Origin: Liolophura sinensis
Lineage: Eukaryota > Mollusca > Polyplacophora > Chitonida > Chitonidae
NCBI RefSeq assembly: GCF_032854445.1
Contig: NC_088295.1
Location: 71,948,028-72,012,027, forward strand
Direction: 5' to 3'
Length of the DNA: 64,000 bases
Shown here: piece by piece, positions 38,171 through 51,200 of the stretch
Position numbering within the stretch: the first letter of the stretch is position 1
How the letters are laid out: each line of letters starts with the position of its first letter
Position numbers and translations under genes: made by a program
Notes under the pieces: generated by a model
Databases searched by the model: none
Told to the model about the DNA's origin: nothing
The model's input: only the letters and a program-made list of their open reading frames with translations

Positions 38171-41100
38171 TCAATCATCTGACAAGGACTCGTACCTGAA
38201 AAACAACAGACAACAAATGTATGAGAACTGAACAGGAAAAGGTGCAAAATTTAAACATAAACACGTACACATATTCAATTAAAAGAAAAATTCATGTACA
38301 TGTACATAAATATTTCACTGTAAAGTACAGCTGTGTAAGCAAACCCTTTTTTTCACAATTCCATCCCATTCTCTCAAAATTAAAATTAATCATGGACAAC
38401 ACTGCAAGTAAATTTTTCTTGTGTTCTTTACTACATGTTTTTCTCCACAGTAACAATAAAAACAAGAATATATTTTGAAAACCATGAACAAATGGCTCTT
38501 AAATTGGCAGACATTATTTACTTCAAAGACTTTACGCTAAACTGTAGTCTTACTTTGATAAACGCTTCCTCAGTTCTTTCAACTGTTCGTTCTTTTTCTG
38601 TAACATCTGCTTCATATTTTTCACAATATTTGTCTGGTGAACTTTCTTTTCTAATTCCTGCAAAACACAGAGAGTAAACATCTCTGTGTTAACACTATCG
38701 CAAAAATGGCCACACGTTTGCAAATAACCAGTTTTATAATCATGGCTATCATTTAACAAGATTAAACATCAAGCCACAGAAAAATCAGTCAAGATCTAAG
38801 CAACAGAATAAAAACACCTGTAGAATTCAGAAACTACACGTGTCCATAATATATAGGGTGCCTGCAGTCCTCCTACCTGTTGAGCCATTTCCAACATCTC
38901 CTGTATTTTCAGAAGTTCATGCTTGGCAGCCACCAGGTCTCCGTGTATAGATGCTTCAGTTTCTGCGCCACTTTTCTTCGTCTGAACGGTAGAGAAACAA
39001 ACAAATGCTTGTAACCTGACAGTTTATTCAAGTAAAATATAAACAATGCATGTCTCAAGCTGCTTGAATCTTAAGGTTGGTAAACAGACTAAAAGTTCAA
39101 TCTGACAAAAAAGTGATGAGAATTTTTTTTTTTTTTTTTTTACTAATTAGTCTGATTACCTGAAATGAATGAATGTTTGGGTTTTTACGTCGTACTTAAC
39201 AATTTTTCAATCAGGTGTGTGTAAATATACATGTTATAGTTCCTGTGGCAGGTCAAGTCCATGCTGCCGAAGCACTGCCACCACTGAAGTATCATGCTGA
39301 AGACACCAGGTCAACCTGTCCTGTTTTTTGCTCTACGTATCAGTGCTAAGCGCAGCAACAGGTACCATTTTTAAAGTCTTCATTATTACACAACTCTGGT
39401 TTGATTCCTGGTTTCCCCGACTTGAAGGTTCTAACAGTTTGGCCACTGAGGTGGTCACTATCATTCAGTAGTGTTGAATATTTTCAGCATAGCACATTGA
39501 AAATTACTATTAAACAAATTGTATCAGTACAGCATGTTAGTTTCAGTCCTATAATTTCCACTGCAGCCCATGTTTGCTTGATGTGAATGCTTTGCATGGA
39601 CATATAAATCACACTGTCAGAGTCAGGTATGGCATGATTGTTTGTACTTGATCCAGAGGAAGAAAACTCACTATTTCTAACTCCGTTTGTAGTCCTGCCA
39701 TCCGGCGCCTAATCTCATTCACATCAATATCAGAATCTTTCTGGAAATAGAAAAACAATGCTGAGCGACCTATTTAACGGAGATAGAGTTAAATAAACAA
39801 ATAACAAGACCCCACACAGCTTGAGAAAAGTTTTATTTCAGGGGAAATTACGCATTTACAAATCAATGTCAGTGAAAGTTCGGATCAAGGCTTAAAACTC
39901 GTAATGGTCTTAATGTACACATCTTAATTGAGTGTTTAAAAGATACTACTGCCTTATCCTGGACATATGCCACCTTAGCAAATATGCTACAACTGACTGC
40001 AACTTAAGTGTTCATTGATTGCATACCTGCTGTGCTTTGCCGAGTTCTCCTCTTGTCTTCTCTAAATCTCCAGCCAAACGGCTTCTCTCAGATTTCAAAT
40101 CAAAAGACTGGAAAATTGGTTAAAAGGAATGAATTCCTGATAACAACATATATCATCAAACCAATCACAACAACATATTAAACTTGCCTAAGCAAAAAGC
40201 TCATGAAGCAAAACATAACTTAGTAATTGCACCATAGGTGGCTGGATTTACTGATTTAACAGGACTGTTTTACACTTACCTCCCCTTCAATTGCCCGAAG
40301 TCGGTTTCTCAGTGCCTCATTTTCAGCATCCAACTCTTCAATTCTCTAAAACAGGTCATGTTCAGCGTCAAAAACAATACAGCATTCTGTGAATGTCTAA
40401 AATACCACTGGGAATTTGATGAATCTTTATTCCAACTTTCATATGTAACCTCTTTATGAATGTGACAATTAAAATGGTTTGGATATATTAGTAGTCTGCT
40501 AACATGGGAGTGAAACAGTGAGTCATACACAGTGAAACAGAATTCACAGCGTAGGAGTGTAGTTTCTTACAGTTTTCCCAGCAAAAAGAACAAAGCAAAA
40601 ACAACAATTAGAAAATTTATCACTAATACTTGGAAAAGATGTTTCAATTGGTGAACCCTTGAGATTAGGTGTGATATGACCTACATGACTTTGACTGACC
40701 TACTATCTGAGCAGAACATCGGTAGCATACACGCACAAACACAAGGTAAGTTACCATATGTAAAAGTGCAGCTCCACCCCCTTCATTTAGCGGCTCCAGT
40801 TTGCTCTTCATAAATGAGAAGTCAGAATCTCTTTTTGTTCCGGAGAACTCCTGGTCTTCAAAATCTTTTATCTTTTCCAGGAGTTCTCTGTAATAAATGA
40901 ACAAGGAACAAGAATGTAACAATATAATAAGCAAACGGTACAAATCCACATGTCTGAAATACGATGAAAATAGCAATGCAATACTGAGCTATTATGTCAT
41001 GAGCTAATTATCGTTATGGATAATCAATTAGCTGGCCTCCCATTGAAGGTAGTTTTACATGTTATCTTATCCTGCAGATCTACACTTGAGTACATGAAAA

Positions 41101-41915
41101 AATATTCATGGAAAAAAAAAAAACCCAAAACCGCTACAAATAGATGTACATCTTGAGCTAATCATGGAAATTTGTAGGTAGTTATAATTGGATGACAACA
41201 TAGCATTTGCACTAAAAGCCCACCCATGGAGCATAGTTTAATTAGAGAAAATTGTATTTCCCTCACCTGTTTTCCAGCTCAGAGATATCCGCCTGCATCT
41301 TAAGGTGCCATTTCTCTGCCTGCTGGAACACCTGTCTCATGAGGAGTACGTTGGTATGGGCAGTGTTGATCAGTTCAGACTCCACCTCTCCACGCACCAC
41401 TGCCAGTAAGCCATCCAGCATATCTGTTACCTCATCTATAGTGTATGTTTCCTCAATCAGCCTGAAATAATGCCAGAAAACAAATATGCAAAACACCAAA
41501 TGATCATTTGCCATGGTAAAAATTCAACCATTATATTTTAAAATCATAAAAACTATACATTCTCCTTCAAATTATTAAAGTTTTATTTGATGTGTTTTGG
41601 CCATTAAATTTAAAAGATAACATATATCTGATGGCTACAGCACTGGCTAACTGTGGCTGCCACCTTCATTCATAAATAAAAGGTACCCCTGTAAATTCCG
41701 TTTTCCACACTCTTATTGCTAAACTTTTGCTGCTGTAGAAGATAATAATCTAAGTAATACCTGGAGCTGTATAAGGTAAGAGTTACTTACCGACTATCTT
41801 TGAGTTCTTTAAAGCACGCATCTACTGCTCTCAGTCTTAGTCCTCTCTGGTAACGAGCAAATCTCATGTAGTTAACAACCTGGGTTTGGTGGTTTTCGTT
41901 CACCCCCAAAGATGT
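38171..41915 (-). CDS. LZTFL1: LZTFL1, leucine zipper transcription factor-like 1 (BBSome regulator); first coding exon missing
   Basis: Cytoplasmic coiled-coil protein that in vertebrates binds the BBSome and limits its entry into cilia. Coding exons in transcript order: 41915-41791, 41461-41267, 40887-40755, 40345-40280, 40107-40027, 39740-39672, 38981-38877, 38657-38554, 38195-38171 (stop). Together they give 300 residues with all phases intact, against 299 in human. The first visible residues are TSLGVNENHQTQVVNYMRF, matching human LGLNEHHQNEVINYMRF. VESELINTAHTNVLL, PLNEGG and the C-terminal LRKRLSKYESLSDD also match. A heptad-rich region forms the C-terminal two thirds. Exon 41915-41791 begins in phase 0, so an upstream exon must supply the ATG and only a few residues, as in human. 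It was not found convincingly. The gene is convergent with FYCO1 and divergent from eIF4B. Confidence 0.93.
39165..39400. repeat. dispersed repeat, SINE- or MITE-like
   Basis: In an LZTFL1 intron. Begins with GGGTTTTTACGTCGTACTTA, the inverted tail shared with SINE family B. The body is different (CTGCCGAAGCACTGCCACCA). It ends with TAAGCGCAGCAACAGGTACC. I recall such a composite from mollusc genomes, but the class is not certain. Confidence 0.5.
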
Positions 41916-42137
41916 CTGAAATAAGGCAAATAGTAATTAAAAACATGAAGGTTACGAGATGAGACATAATGACTGCAAGGTGACGACCTTCCTTTGTGGC
42001 ATGATGCCATCCCTTTACGGCAAGGTATGTTTACACTGCCGGCCAATGGCTGACAATTAGCAGCGGACCATTTGACTAGGTTGGATCAATCGACAAATTT
42101 TAACATGGAGTCTTAAATAAAACATAGAAAACTCACT

Positions 42138-42219
42138 GACTTATTTATTTGATTGGTATTTTACACTGTACTCAAGAATATTTCATTTATTCGACAGTGG
42201 CCAGTATTATGATGGGAGG
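42138..42219 (-). repeat. SINE family A fragment, reverse orientation
   Basis: Inverted tail TTTATTTGATTGGTATTTTA and the start of the inverted body (GGCCAGTATTATGATGGGAG) only. Confidence 0.7.
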
Positions 42220-42259
42220 TTCCCTTAAAGTTCCCTTTAACGCCTTTTTGTATTGAATT

Positions 42260-43050
42260 TGTTACGACCCAAACTGCCTGTATTATAAAGAGATGGCTTG
42301 TTCGAAATACATGACAGTTTAGCCGCACAAAAAAGTAACCAAAACCAGCAGATTTTATTTTACAACAATTTATTAGCTTAACAAGAACAGATAATAAGAT
42401 TTATACAAATACTAAAGTACTTAAGTTTAACAAGAAAGGATAGCAGTATCTATACAAATACTAAAGTACTTACGGTGTCAAGTCCAAACAGACACATATA
42501 TTCCACAATATATATACCATACAGGCATAAATGCTCAGAGGCAAATTCACAAGATGGAAAATCCACAGTATAACTGAGTGTATGACGAAATATACACAAA
42601 ATTCCACAGACAGGGTCCGTGTACTAATAAGCACTGTGTATACAAGAGCATAAATTCAACATACAAGTTCAGACTGAACAAGTGCTCGGTGGAGATAGGA
42701 TATAACAAAGCCAGAGGCTATAGAGACACCAAAATTCAGCACAAAAGGCCTACTAAAGTAATACACAGCGAAAGCATCCAAACTCTCAATAATTCTCCTT
42801 TCTCCGATCTCTCCGTTCTCTCCGTCTCTCTCCGTCTCTCTCCGTTTGACCTGCTTTCATATATCTTATATAGCCTGGTGGAATTGTCTAGAATAAGAAA
42901 ATTCCTGAACACTTGATGTAAACAAACAGGCACTGAACTGCACGCATTCTGGAATATTCTAAGGTAGAGGCAGACAGCAGGCGCTGAACTCAGCGTATGT
43001 AAACAGTGGCAAGCTAAATTTAGAAACTGACGGCAGTCGTGCACATAACA
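42260..43050 (-). mobile_element. solo LTR of an LTR retrotransposon (fossil), heat-shock-type promoter
   Basis: A 791-bp block has ends TGTTA...TAACA and a 4-bp direct repeat AATT on both sides (42256-42259 and 43051-43054), as expected for an LTR with its target-site duplication. Read on the minus strand it has LTR architecture. Two perfect heat-shock trimers (42947-42959 and 42897-42909) are followed by a TATA box CTATATAAG (42873-42865), a (GA)n-rich presumptive R start near 42840, and AATAAA signals at 42374-42369 and 42359-42354. No internal gag-pol region adjoins it, so it is a solo relic. TSD length and ends fit Ty3/Gypsy-like elements, but the family is not proven. The exact TSD suggests it is not very old. 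Confidence 0.75.
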
Positions 43051-45263
43051 AATTAAGAAGGTTGAATTTGTTCTTGCAGAAGGCAAATGAAATATAATAG
43101 TTTTTTTCAGGACTTCAATACCAAAACTCAGTTGCGTTTCAAACCCAGAAGTAGATCACGGGACACTTCAAAGTGGCTGTTGACGGGAGGCACTTGGTAC
43201 CGTCGAAGTTTTAGCAGTCATCGTGACCACTATACAGCGAGTTAATTAGTTTCATAGATGAGGATAAATGAAGAGGATAGCATCAGAGATTCCACCATAA
43301 AATTACATATAAATGAGCAGAGGTGAGACAGATTTCCATAAGTGGAAAGGAGACGTGAGTTTGAAATCTGCGCCATGTTTTTTGAGCTGTGCTGATGGAC
43401 TCAGTGTTACAATGAATGTCATAATTTTAAAATAGCACACTGAGTCTATCAAGTTAGGCCAGGGTGCCGTAAAGTGGAATGCCCTCCACTAATCAACAGT
43501 TTTCTGAAATTTTACTTAGTATCCTAGAGGGATGAGTTGAAGAAAGCTATGACTATGCGAGCACCAGTGCAAATATAAAAAAGTGAAGGTAGTCATCCAC
43601 AAGAAGCTGTGTAATCAAGCAGTGGTCTGACTTAATGGTTGGACTTCATGATAAGAAGACTCAAGGCGTCAAGCTATGACGAGAGTATAAATCAGTCTGC
43701 ACCGAGAGTATAAATCAGTCTGCACCGAGAGTATAAATCAGTCTTGACAATGACACGTTTTATTTTCGTGATAATCAGGGATGGCGTCAAGCATGCCGAT
43801 AGCAGGGGATAACACTATGATCTGGGGTGAAGATAGATGCATTTTGACATTCACAAGTGTCTTGATCTTATGTTCATAAACTGAAGCCTTATCATTAAAT
43901 GAAATATCAGATCTAGCATAGAAACATCTGACTTAATCCCAGTGTTTACCATTTTTGCTGATAGTGTCACGGATCAATACCAAAGAAATGTCGTTCGTAT
44001 CAAAATATATGACGGTCGAATCAAGACGCACTCAGCTATTTGGCTTGGTTGGAGACCATTGCCGGAAGTAGATTTGTGGGATGAAATGTCAGACTAGTTT
44101 CCACATTTTCACGAAAATCTCATTATTCGCATTTTTTTTTGTAAGTCTTACAGAAATTTACATTGAAGCGAGTGATGATGTTCTAGTCAATCAGAAAACA
44201 GGTAAATCCGAGGCCGATCGACAGCTTTCGTTTTCTTGTCGGAAATGGCCGAATGGTGGTCTTTACCAATGAGAATGCGCGCCTTGTATTGCAGTCTATG
44301 ATTTCAGGAGAAGCATTTTTTAAAGAGCCCCTACAGCATTAAGACCCCTGTGTTGAACCAATATTACATCATATGGATCGAGATAGCCTGAATTGTTTTC
44401 TTAAATTGAAAAAAGTTTACTGTATTAAAAATGTTTTTGTAACTTTCAAAACTTAATACGGAAACAATTTTTTTTTGCTTAATTTTGTCTGAACGCATAG
44501 ACACAACTGACTCCACACTTCCTAACGGTCTTAGCGTCATACCTGGCCGATTCAAAGACATGTAGGGAATATTTTGACATCACACCACATCACACATGAC
44601 ATCACAGGCAAATTTTACCGAAACTGTCGAAGATTTTTGTTTTTGAGGATTCTTCAGCCATAGTATTTAAATTGTGTTACTCAGCCACGTTAATCCTTTG
44701 AAACATGGCGCTCCATATATATAATGTAGTTCCTGTATACTGAGATTTATACAACTGAGTTTTCTATATAAGCCCCAGCTATTTCATTTTTATATTTACC
44801 TTAAGTTTCTCTTAGAATTGAAGTACAGGTAGACTATGAGCATTTTATATACTTTAGAAGTCTTTTCATTTTAAACTAAATATCATACTTTTCCAGTCAT
44901 GAGGTTGTAGGACAAAATAGCTTCACTGCTCACTGTAAGTGTTTATAGATCTTAAAACAGATGTGCCCCGAAAGTATACATATACTTAGACAGTTTCGGT
45001 ATACATCAATCAGTATAACAAAAGCACAGACAGTAGCAACACTCTTCTTCATCATACTTTATTTTTACACTCCTGACGTAAATTTGTCATATTTTTCTGG
45101 TCTCTCTCTATTTCGCATGCGATTTTCTGGCCCAGCTACATTTTGTTGTGACCAGACCAAGTGTATCTGTCAGTGTAGGCCTTACGCTATAGGCTACTTC
45201 GAGCCTTTCGGCATTTTCCGGTACGTGTTAAACGTGCCTGCCGGAAAAGGACGAATCTTTTCC

Positions 45264-48200
45264 ATGTCCAACATGGCTTCCACGGGTGAGCGGCATGCAT
45301 GGCCTTTAGATGAATGGGTTGTTTTCTTGAAATCGGATGAATAACATTTAAGTATTTTTCAGCATCGGTCAGATTAAACCTTAGATCGAATATGTTGTCC
45401 ATCTGTTGAGCGATCAGACTGTCCTACTGACATATATGTAGCGAGTTGATGGTTTTGGGTGTGAGAAAATCGGTCGAGTTGACGAGATCATGTTTGGCCG
45501 GGCGTTTTGACGATATGGTTGATAAAGTGTCGGACAGTTATGACTGTATTCGTAACATGAACATATGGGATATCCATGAAGGTTGTCGTTGGATCGGATA
45601 ACACTCAGCACAGGGTATTTTGTAAATCGGGGCTGTATCCAATTTGTAGACTGAAACTGACTACCTTAACATAACTCGCAGAGAGAAAAAATCGCGATCG
45701 ACTGACCGGCCAAAACTTATAATCTTGATGTCGAGGTGTTTCATGGACAATCGTTACGTTTAAGGGTTGGGAATTTTTTGGGGCGGGTGTTCCACAATCA
45801 AAGGATTCATGTTTCACAGAATACTCAGATTCTAATATTTGTTGCCTTTGTAATGGAATTGTGATTTTTCAAGGGTACGTTCCCCCTTCATAATATTGTC
45901 ATTGATTTCCTACAGCCTGTGTGATGCATGTACATGTAGTATGTTGATTGCTTTAGAAGTGCGTATTACTCTATCCAGTTGTTGGCAGATGGAAGAAACT
46001 GTCTGAATAAGCCAAATCAGCATTTCAGGAGTCTAGTAAGTTCACACAGATATAGATGAGAGGCGGGGGCTCTCGCAGATGTGATTTTACGTCATGTGCC
46101 GACGCCGCTTTCAAGTCGACAGACAGATGTATATTCAGTCTTTCAACTGCCGTAAAATAACGTCTTGTATCTATGTTAGTTTGCGAGAGCTTCCACCTGT
46201 CTTGCTGATATCTGCGTGAAGTCGTAAGACCATTGAAACGCCAGTTGGGCATGTTTCATATTTTCCCCTATAGGCACATGGGTCACAACACATGATCTGA
46301 AGGCCTGAATGAAATGATATCATTTGCAGTTTTCTAGCATATCATTTTTCTTTGGTACTGCCCAATTTATTGTCTTAATTCAAATGAACTCCTGTTCTGC
46401 AGAGTTGATAACTAAAGACTGGCAGAAATCCATGAGAATGTTGACTGATCCAATCCGAAACTGGTGCAAACTAATGACTTAAAGTTTCTTTCATGCATAT
46501 TATTTGATAGAAGATGTTGATCTTGGTCTTAATTGTCTTTCAATCTCGTGGGCAACACAAGGTACAGGTTCATTCATAGCCAGTGTGGTGTGCAAACCTG
46601 TAACTTGTCACAGGTCAGTGGTTTATCCTGGGTGCTACAAATTTCTCCGCCCATAAAACTGGCCACCATCATCTCATATAAGTGAAAATTCCTCTAGTAT
46701 GGTGTTGAATAGCATTCAGATATTAATAAAATTAAGGTAATACATTTCCATTATGATTAGACTGCAATTTAGTTAATCATATTCATGTGATTTATTTCAT
46801 TTCCCCATGCAGCTGCAACAAAGAAGAAGCAGAAGAAGAAGGGTCAAACTTTGTCCCTTAATGCATTTTTGGCGGATGAGCAGGGGTCAGCTGGACCCGG
46901 TACCAGCTATGTTCTCGCTAACAAGTCCCTTGACTGGGCCACTGAAATGGAGAGCCAGGAGATGGATGGTCAGTTGGCTGAAAACAGTTTTTCCATTTAC
47001 ATGTAGATAAGATAAGCATGCATATATGTTGTGTGTTAAGATTTGCATATGTATAGAGTGTTTGTTACTTGATCTTAACTCCAATTTTTGAAAAGCCAAA
47101 GACTGTGGTCATGGCTTACGTGTCCAAATAGTTTGGCTCTAGCAAAACAAAAAGTAAATAACATAACTGAATGCTCCTCTATGTCTGAAAACATTTCAGT
47201 CAAGTATATGTTGCAATCTAATATGCTCATCTGATAAATACTGATCATGACTTGATGTTTCTGGTTGACCTATGTCTTGATAAGTTGTGTTTTGCTCTTT
47301 CCTGAACAGATAATGACTTTGATTATGGAATGGGCATGGGCCCCAAGGTGGCGGTCAATCGCAGCTTATTACCCACGGCACCACGAGCTGCTAGGGGGCC
47401 TGATTTTGATCCCTCCAAAGTGCCCTCAGCACCACCATACACAGCTTTTCTAGGAAATTTACCATACGATATTTCTGAGGATGACATTATTGGCTTTTTC
47501 CGAAATTTAAAGGTACAAACTAATGTCTTGTCATTCAGTCTGCTGTGTTTGTGATACACATGTAGCCTGACATTGGCGTTAATACTGTCATGATAAGGCC
47601 AGCATATTCCAGTACTGTATTTTTACCTTAAATTTAGTATGTAAAAATGCGTTTTCAAAAGCATATAAAGGCATTGAATTAATACTTTTCTGATAAGAAA
47701 TTAATCAAACTTTGCCAAGAAAACTCTTAAGTGCCCTTGTATGGTGGCTTAATCAACAGAGGCAGGCCCAATATGTCATTTGAAAAATGCTAACACTTAG
47801 TTGAAATAGAGTAGTTTAGAGCAGTATTTGTCTTGATTTAGAGAGAATTAACCTAAAGACATCTGAAAGATCAGGAACATCTTAGTTGTACTTAGCTCAC
47901 TGTCCTACTGTTATTTGTGTGTGAAACTGGGTTTGGGACAATACTGAGTGATACTGTATGTGTTTTTGCTGTTTTCCCAGGTGAACAATGTAAGATTGCC
48001 TGACGATGGGAGTAGGTCCAGAGGTTTTGGATATGCAGAGTTTGAGGACAGACAAGGATTGATCGATGCATTAGGCATGAATGATGAGGTACAGTGCTTT
48101 GTCTTCATTGAAAACATTTCAGTCCATAGACTGATAAAATTAGACTTTTGTGAAGCCCTGAAACTAACAAATCCATCCATTGTAGTTTTGTCTCAGAAAT

Positions 48201-51200
48201 CAAATTAAGAATTGAAATATGATCTGGCCTGGATAGCACAGTTGGTAGAGCGTCCGCTTTGGGGGCATTAGATCCAGACTCAATCCTGGGTCACATAACA
48301 CCCAAGACCTTAAAGCATAAAGGTGATAGTGCAACGACTGGTTGACCCTTATCAGAAATGAGTATAATGGCTCAGGCAGGGTGACTTTCTTGCCTTTGGT
48401 AAGTCATCTCAGTGAAGCAGCACTAGATAAAAGAGCGATGGAAATCGTTCCCGCAACAAAGAGGCACATTACATACACTCTAAGGACTCTGTGGTCATAT
48501 GACTGAAAAATTACAACATTTACCCAAGCACTCACCCACTCACTCAAATTAAAAATGTGTATAAATTGCACTGAAAGTTGCTCTTTGGTATGCAAAAAGG
48601 TTGAGGAATTAGGGTCTTCATTTATTCCACTCTTCGTAAACCAAATTCCCTGCTCTGTCTGAAACAGAATAGCTCAGAAATGTAGACCTTATTTGATATG
48701 GGATCGTTTTTCACTTGTTGAGCAAGATAAATGTTGCTGTGAATTTATAGGTGTGATATTAATTGGTCTTGTGTCACAGATGTTACAAGGCAGAAAAATC
48801 CGTGTGGATCTTGCTGGTCAGCAGTCAGGAGGTAAGCATTTTTGGTGTGAGAAATGAGGATACGAAAATCAAGGGATTCAATTCAAATGTAACTGTAAAT
48901 GTAATGCTGCCTGGATGAGAGACTTAATGGTTTGCTGAATGCCAGCTTCCCTTGACTGTTTTACATCACAAATTTAGATGCAACGGTTGGTTTCAGAGTT
49001 TTCTAAAAACATGTTTGTAATGTAGATGATATTATCTTGAGGGGCATGCAGAATACAAAGATGTTAAATAGTTTAGAATTTTTGTGAGTTTTAATTTTTT
49101 TGTATTTTCTACGTAAAGTTATTTGCAATATATATTTATGATGATTGTTACTTAAAAGCATTCTGTTGCACTGATGCTTTATTGTGTCATCATCACACAT
49201 GCCGTTAAGAATGTTAAAGTTTGTGCCCCTCCGTGTTTTAGATCGTGACAGAAACGGGCGTGGCGGGAGAGATGATGGCCGGCCAGACAGGACGGAGAGT
49301 GACTGGAGGCGGAGAGATGACCCTCCAGAGTACAAACAGGATGGTGAGGCACAACACTCATGTGTCATCTAGGATGTGTTCAATGTTTTAATAGGCCTAT
49401 ACCCAGAAGTGAATGAAGTTACTATTGAGACCAATTTAAATTTTGAGTGTGCATTAGACATTGTGAAAATTTTGAGTAAACATTGAATTTTTTAGTAAAA
49501 CAATTTTGACTTTAGTTTTAATCACCACCTTAAATAAAGAGTGCAGTGGTTTTGATCAATTACCTTTTCATAGTTTAACAAATTTAAACTGTAACTTGCT
49601 GTGTTTTTTCAAATTCACATTCTCTGAAATGTTATATTACACACATAGGATGAAAAGGAACTTCTTTTTATGTTTGAACTAGGTCATGTACTTCATAGAA
49701 TCATTGTTAATGTGGAGAAACATAGTATAGATGTTATTTTATGAGGTATCTCTTTCAGAGCGCTACAGTGATCGGTACGAAGGGGCTCGTGATGGTGGCA
49801 GATATGGTGGCTCAGGATACAATGATCGCTATAGTGGCTCAAACGATCGCTATAGCGACAGAAAACGAGATGACAGGGGTTATGGTGGTGGTGGTTTCGG
49901 GGGAGATCGGGATCGTGGTTACGGAGATCGAGACAGAGGATATGGAGGAGATAGATTCAGTGATAGAGGTTACGGTGGGGACCGAGGGTATAACAGCGAT
50001 CGAGGATACGGTGGCAGTAGAGGATATGGTGGCGACCGAGGCTATGATCGGGGATATGGTGGTGACCGGGGATATGGTGGTGACCGGGGATATGGTGGCG
50101 ACCGGGGATATGGTGGAGATCGAGGCTACCACGGCTCAGATGATAGAGGTAGTTAATGATTTATACCTAAATCCTTTTCTTATACCATTTTTATAATATG
50201 GATAATTCTGTAATAGTTTTAAAGAACATCTAATTTTCTAAACTAGGTTTTATATTGATTCTGTTAAGTGAAGCAAAAATCTCATCTCAGTGAAGAGTTT
50301 AACAGCCTAAGCTTGTATCTTGACTGATTTATTTTACACTGTGTGACTCATTTTTATTTTTTTTTTATTTTTTTATTTCCAGGTTATGGGAGGCGAGGTA
50401 ACTTTGGATCTGGTTATCGACAAGATGACGGGGAGGGGAGGTATGGCAGGGGCCGCTACAGCGACGACCGGCGGGACAACAGGTACGGCAGCCTAGAGCG
50501 CTATAATAACAGGGAAAGGTATGGGAGTCGAGAGCGCTTCAACAGCCGGGAACGGTATAACAGCCGAGAGAGGTATAACAGCCGAGACCGTTCTAACAGG
50601 AGGTTTGTGGGACTGCTCTCTCCTAGGCATGGCCTGCTGTGTTGGTGTGTACCAGGCACGACGATCGCTCCATTTGAAAGGCTGGAGCGGCGGCCATCAG
50701 TTTAACTCCCCTTATGCTGTCACAGTTTGCTACCTTTATGTTGTGAGTCATTGTTAGCTCCCTTTGTGTCGATCACTTGCAGACTGCAAAGGGGTGCTAT
50801 ACCAGCCAATATAGTAAAATAACACCATAAAGCTCAAAGTATTTGCGAGCTGATGTATGCATTCAAGTGAAATCTACATTACTGGTAATTAGGTTATGTT
50901 GTACTAACAGCTTGCAGAAGGTGAACTCTGAAATTAGTTGGCTATGTTTCTGGCTTTCCTTCAACATTAACTGATCGGAATTGTTGCATTTACTGGAGCT
51001 CAACGATTCACCTTTGCTATCCTCAGCTGTGTCAAATGCTCTACCATATGAGAACAAGTTTCTTTTAGGTTTGCAAGTCTATCTTTTTTGTTATTTTTGA
51101 ATGGCAGCTGTCATGCCCAAAGGTTGGACCATGTTGATGAACCTGTGACATATGTATAAGTTGTGAAAAGCTTTTTTATGTCCTGACTGCTTGAAGGGAT

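Larger units (their letters stand above)
41916..45263. other. LZTFL1 intron 1 / head-to-head promoter region with eIF4B
   Basis: No protein-coding exon was confirmed. It holds a SINE fragment (42138-42219), a solo LTR (42260-43050), a 23-bp triplicated segment (about 43681-43743, unit GAGAGTATAAATCAGTCTGC plus ACC) and AT-rich DNA. An ETS-type CCGGAAGT lies at 44062-44069, and an 8-bp inverted pair TTTTCCGG/CCGGAAAA at 45214-45221 and 45241-45248 lies just ahead of the eIF4B start. The missing first exon of LZTFL1 should lie here. Confidence 0.5.

Noticed and set aside
42578-43086. ORFs on both strands near 42.6-43.1 kb
   Set aside because: They lie within the solo LTR and match no protein; LTRs are non-coding.
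45187-45402. Minus-strand ORF overlapping the eIF4B first exon, considered as the missing LZTFL1 start
   Set aside because: Its sequence does not resemble the LZTFL1 N-terminus and no phase-compatible donor was found.
49741-50196. Overlapping 151-codon ORF rich in GDMVVTGD repeats
   Set aside because: Shadow frame of the eIF4B DRGYGG minisatellite exon.
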